A DNA stretch of 9,164 nt from assembly GCA_040255925.1 (NCBI GenBank), contig JBDZVX010000099.1, positions 1-9,164 of the forward strand. The letters run 5' to 3'. Under the pieces are notes generated by a model. It saw only the letters and a list, made by a program, of their open reading frames with translations. It was not told where the DNA came from and did no database searches. The stretch comes from Nitrolancea sp040255925. Its GTDB lineage: Bacteria > Chloroflexota > Chloroflexia > Thermomicrobiales > Thermomicrobiaceae. The translations under genes were made by a program, and so were the position numbers. Below, in pieces: positions 7,148 through 9,164 of the stretch. Positions within the stretch are counted from its first letter, which is position 1, and every line of letters begins with the position of its first letter.

Positions 7148-7162
7148 TGGCACGTTGCTTGC
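7148..7162 (+). promoter_or_regulatory. Sigma-54-like -24/-12 match inside a palindromic region
   Basis: TGGCAC (7148-7153), a 5-bp gap and TTGC (7159-7162, followed by T) match the sigma-54 consensus. The invariant GG and GC dinucleotides have the required 10-bp spacing. The first half overlaps a perfect 15-bp palindrome ACGTGCC-T-GGCACGT (7141-7155), which could instead be an operator. Transcription would begin near 7174, about 70 nt before the stress gene. I cannot see whether this genome encodes sigma-54. Confidence 0.35.
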
Positions 7163-7187
7163 TTCCAGTGCAGGGTTGGAATCGAGC

Positions 7188-7209
7188 AACATTCCTTGTG
7201 GGGAATGTT
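7188..7209 (+). promoter_or_regulatory. Inverted repeat upstream of the stress-protein gene
   Basis: AACATTCC (7188-7195) and GGAATGTT (7202-7209) form a perfect 8-6-8 inverted repeat 33 bases before the start codon. A third half-site, GGAAT (7178-7182), could pair with ATTCC (7191-7195) instead. It may be a repressor operator, possibly overlapping a weak promoter with a CAGAAT -10 at 7211-7216, or a 5'-UTR hairpin. It does not include the ribosome site. Confidence 0.45.
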
Positions 7210-7242
7210 TCAGAATAAGTTAACGTACACAGGAGGAGACTC

Positions 7243-7896
7243 ATGGTTCTTCCAAGTGATGCTGATTGGGAGGGCGCGGAGACTCGAAGGGCGATCCAGG
7301 GAGGGAAATATCATACGGTCGTCGCGGTCTTCCCGGATTTTGATACGGCGGAGCGCGCGGTAGGCACTCTCCATCAGGCCGGGTTCACCCTGGATGAGGT
7401 CTCGCTCGTAGCTCGAGGAACCGAGGCGGCTTCGGAGATCCCGTCTCAAGCGGAATCGGAACATGCCGTGCAAGGGGCGGAACGGGGCGCGATTGTCGGC
7501 GGAATTCTCGGCGGATTAGCGGGTGTCGCCGCGCTCGCCATCCCAGGGGTCGCCCCGATTGCCGCGGCTGGCTGGTTGGCGGCCGCGCTGGGTGGAGCTG
7601 CTGCCGGCGCGGCGGCTGGTGGGCTCATCGGTGCGATGTCGGAGATGGGCGTGCCGGAAGATGTCGCGCGGCGCTACGGGCACCAGGTTTCGGAAGGTAA
7701 CTTCCTGGTGATGGTGGTCGCTGAGGAAGGCGAGCGAGAGCAGAATGCCAGCCGGATCTTGACCGAATCGGGTTCCGGGGATGTCGAGAGTTACCCGTAT
7801 CAGGTGCATACCAAAAAATTCCCTGGCGACCTGACCTATGAGGCGGAAGAGTACTTGAATCAGCCCAGGGACGAGTCGGACTTCCGCGGGGCTTAG
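7243..7896 (+). CDS. General stress protein 17M-like, Gly/Ala-rich membrane-associated protein
   Basis: The 217-residue protein has three parts. Residues 22-60 look like the small alpha/beta domain of the YflT/general-stress-17M type: HTVVAVFPDFDTAERAVGTL (24-43), then a strand ending in DEVSLVARG. Residues about 81-131 are a Gly/Ala-rich hydrophobic stretch with glycine-zipper character, consisting of two possible membrane segments separated near Pro101. Residues 136-173 (GVPEDVARRYGHQV, then NFLVMVVAEEGER) match the C-terminal half of the same family. The tail is acidic and polar. No catalytic residues are evident, and the molecular function of these stress-induced proteins is not well established. 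The start is secure: AGGAGGAG (7231-7238) lies 4 nt upstream of the ATG. It has its own regulatory region and appears monocistronic. Confidence 0.8.
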   Translation: MVLPSDADWEGAETRRAIQGGKYHTVVAVFPDFDTAERAVGTLHQAGFTLDEVSLVARGTEAASEIPSQAESEHAVQGAERGAIVGGILGGLAGVAALAIPGVAPIAAAGWLAAALGGAAAGAAAGGLIGAMSEMGVPEDVARRYGHQVSEGNFLVMVVAEEGEREQNASRILTESGSGDVESYPYQVHTKKFPGDLTYEAEEYLNQPRDESDFRGA

Positions 7897-8654
7897 ACCG
7901 GCATAGATGGCTTCGACACGAGCGCGGCCATGATCCAGCCGGGGACATTGGTGGCGATTCCATCCACGCGCGCGGCGGTTATCCGTCGCGCCTCCAGCCT
8001 GTCGTCCACCGTCCAGGCGAATACCTGGTACCCGTGCTGATGCAGGCGCGTGACCAGCGTTGGCGCGACGATGTCGTGCTGAAGCATGATCGCCGTCGCC
8101 CGGCTGAAACGCAGCTCGAACAGGAGCAGCGGGAGCGTAACCCGGATCATGGCCACCAGCCCCTCCCGTGCCGCCCGGGCGGGAACGCTCGTCATCCATT
8201 GCCCGCGTGACAGGCCAAGGCGCAGCCCCGGTTCTAGGCTAGCCAGTCTCCTGAGGCTTTCGATCGAGGTGGTTGAGATCACGGTCCGCTCAACCGCCTT
8301 GAATTGCCGGAGAAGGTCGAGTACCTCAGCCTCATAGCCCCGGGCCTTCAGATCGACGTTGAGGATCGCCACTTTTTGACCGAATGCCTCTAGGAACTCC
8401 GGCAGGGTCAACAGCCAGGGCATTGCGTCCCGGAGCCTGGTGAAGCTGGCCCTCGAAATCCGAATCCGCCGGCCGTTGATCCTGATAGCCTCATCGTGCG
8501 TCAAGACCAGGATGCCATCGGCCGTCCGGCGGACATCGCATTCCAGGCCATCGGTCCCGGCCGTGACCGCGTGTTGGAACGCTGCGGCCGAGTTGTCGGG
8601 CTCCTGGGGGAATCCGCCCCGGTGGGCGATGATGAGTGGATGGTGCGCGGTCAT
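7893..8654 (-). CDS. Glycerophosphodiester phosphodiesterase
   Basis: The enzyme family hydrolyses deacylated phospholipids (glycerophosphodiesters) to sn-glycerol 3-phosphate and an alcohol. The 253-residue protein is a single TIM-barrel domain of usual size. It shows the N-terminal IIAHRGG (8-14) with His11 and Arg12, EPDNSAAAF in place of the common PENT motif (18-26), LECDVRRTADG (37-47) with metal ligands Glu38 and Asp40, LTHDE (51-55) with His53, and VFAWTVDD (211-218). DGIATNVPG (231-239) replaces the usual DGIITD-P. VDLK at 100-103 carries Asp where many relatives have Glu. No signal peptide is seen, so it is probably cytosolic. Its start overlaps the stop of the upstream kinase gene as ATGA, and its stop overlaps the converging stress gene. 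Confidence 0.92.
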   Translation of the reverse strand: MTAHHPLIIAHRGGFPQEPDNSAAAFQHAVTAGTDGLECDVRRTADGILVLTHDEAIRINGRRIRISRASFTRLRDAMPWLLTLPEFLEAFGQKVAILNVDLKARGYEAEVLDLLRQFKAVERTVISTTSIESLRRLASLEPGLRLGLSRGQWMTSVPARAAREGLVAMIRVTLPLLLFELRFSRATAIMLQHDIVAPTLVTRLHQHGYQVFAWTVDDRLEARRITAARVDGIATNVPGWIMAALVSKPSMPV

Positions 8655-9164
8655 GCGAACACGGAATCGATGGCGGACAGGTGCCGCCCGAGAGGAATGA
8701 CAGTGGACCCGGTAATTACATTCAGCGCCCGTGGAACGGACCGGATATCGACCGGAGTCATCCCGGCATCGTTGATGTCAGCCCGGACCGCCATCGGCGC
8801 GCTTGATTCCACCCGGATCTGTTTCCCGGAAAGCCGTGAGATTCTCGGATGATGGAGATGCCGGTCGATCGCCGCTGAGGCGAAGTACTGCACCAATCCC
8901 CACTTCGAGAAGTGCCGGAAGACCTGCACGTCAAGTTTGTGGTCGTCAAGCTGAGCGTTGGGGTCGACGGTAAGCAGGGTGCCGACATACGGCCCGTTGT
9001 GTACGGCGACGACCATCGCGGTGGTATCGATCGTGTGGCCGTCGATCGTCAGGCTGAGGGAGACCGGCTCGTAGGACCGGATTCGGTTAATCGCGTGAAG
9101 CGCCGATCTGATCTCGCCGCGCTCGAACGCGTCAAACGCCTCGATCAGTTCGGCGTTAATTCCG
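8651..9164 (-). CDS. Diacylglycerol/lipid kinase of the DgkB/YegS family, C-terminal part
   Basis: The reading frame is open from the right edge of the window, so the N-terminal catalytic half, with the nucleotide-binding glycine motif, is missing; 170 residues are visible. They match the C-terminal beta-sandwich domain of DgkB/YegS/LCB5-type lipid kinases: a strand with LTIDG before the conserved MVVAVHNGPYVGTLLTVDP, then NAQLDDHKLDVQVFRHFS and a helix leading to the final small strands. Family members phosphorylate diacylglycerol or related lipids using ATP. An internal ATG at 9014-9016 is not a credible start because conserved domain sequence continues upstream of it. The stop codon overlaps the start of the phosphodiesterase gene (ATGA on the minus strand), indicating one transcript. 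The exact substrate cannot be told from this part. Confidence 0.85.
   Translation of the reverse strand, partial: GINAELIEAFDAFERGEIRSALHAINRIRSYEPVSLSLTIDGHTIDTTAMVVAVHNGPYVGTLLTVDPNAQLDDHKLDVQVFRHFSKWGLVQYFASAAIDRHLHHPRISRLSGKQIRVESSAPMAVRADINDAGMTPVDIRSVPRALNVITGSTVIPLGRHLSAIDSVFA

Noticed and set aside
6870..7244. Minus-strand 124-codon frame across the hemA/stress-gene intergenic region
   Set aside because: No recognisable protein features, and it spans the terminator and regulatory palindromes.

Overview
The window is high-GC bacterial DNA. It carries a complete five-gene tetrapyrrole operon on the plus strand, then a small stress-type gene, then the end of a lipid-metabolism gene pair on the minus strand. 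Use of the glutamyl-tRNA (C5) route, the gene order hemC-hemD-hemB-hemL-hemA, frequent GTG starts and the style of the proteins suggest a Chloroflexota (Thermomicrobia/Sphaerobacter-like) genome. That assignment is inference: no rRNA or other marker is present, and another high-GC phylum is possible.

Layout. Positions 1-515 hold no gene I can support, but contain a strong REP-like palindrome (161-209). Two similar sigma-70-type promoters lie at 520-549 and 567-596. They would give a leader of about 270-315 nt, with a strong hairpin at 716-756, ahead of hemC. hemC (871-1803), a fused cobA/hemD gene (1800-3272) and hemB (3269-4258) are linked by 4-base start/stop overlaps. hemL (4285-5583) and hemA (5665-6915) follow closely. 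A 10-bp-stem hairpin at 6989-7014 probably ends the operon.

The five enzymes convert glutamyl-tRNA to glutamate-1-semialdehyde (HemA), 5-aminolevulinate (HemL), porphobilinogen (HemB), hydroxymethylbilane (HemC) and uroporphyrinogen III (HemD domain). The N-terminal methyltransferase domain of the fused gene would normally divert uroporphyrinogen III to precorrin-2 for siroheme or cobalamin, but here it lacks several hallmark motifs and may be degenerate.

The intergenic region 6916-7242 contains the terminator, a 15-bp palindrome overlapping a sigma-54-like promoter match, and alternating GGAAT/ATTCC half-sites. It precedes a general-stress-17M-like membrane-associated protein (7243-7896). 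That gene ends tail-to-tail, with overlapping stop codons, against a minus-strand pair: a glycerophosphodiester phosphodiesterase (7893-8654) and the C-terminal part of a diacylglycerol-kinase/YegS-family lipid kinase (8651 to beyond the right edge).

The gene content is mostly well-known biology. I see no evidence of a new defence system, mobile element or CRISPR array. The points most worth a second look are the degenerate methyltransferase domain, the twin promoters with a long structured hem leader, and the regulatory architecture upstream of the stress gene.
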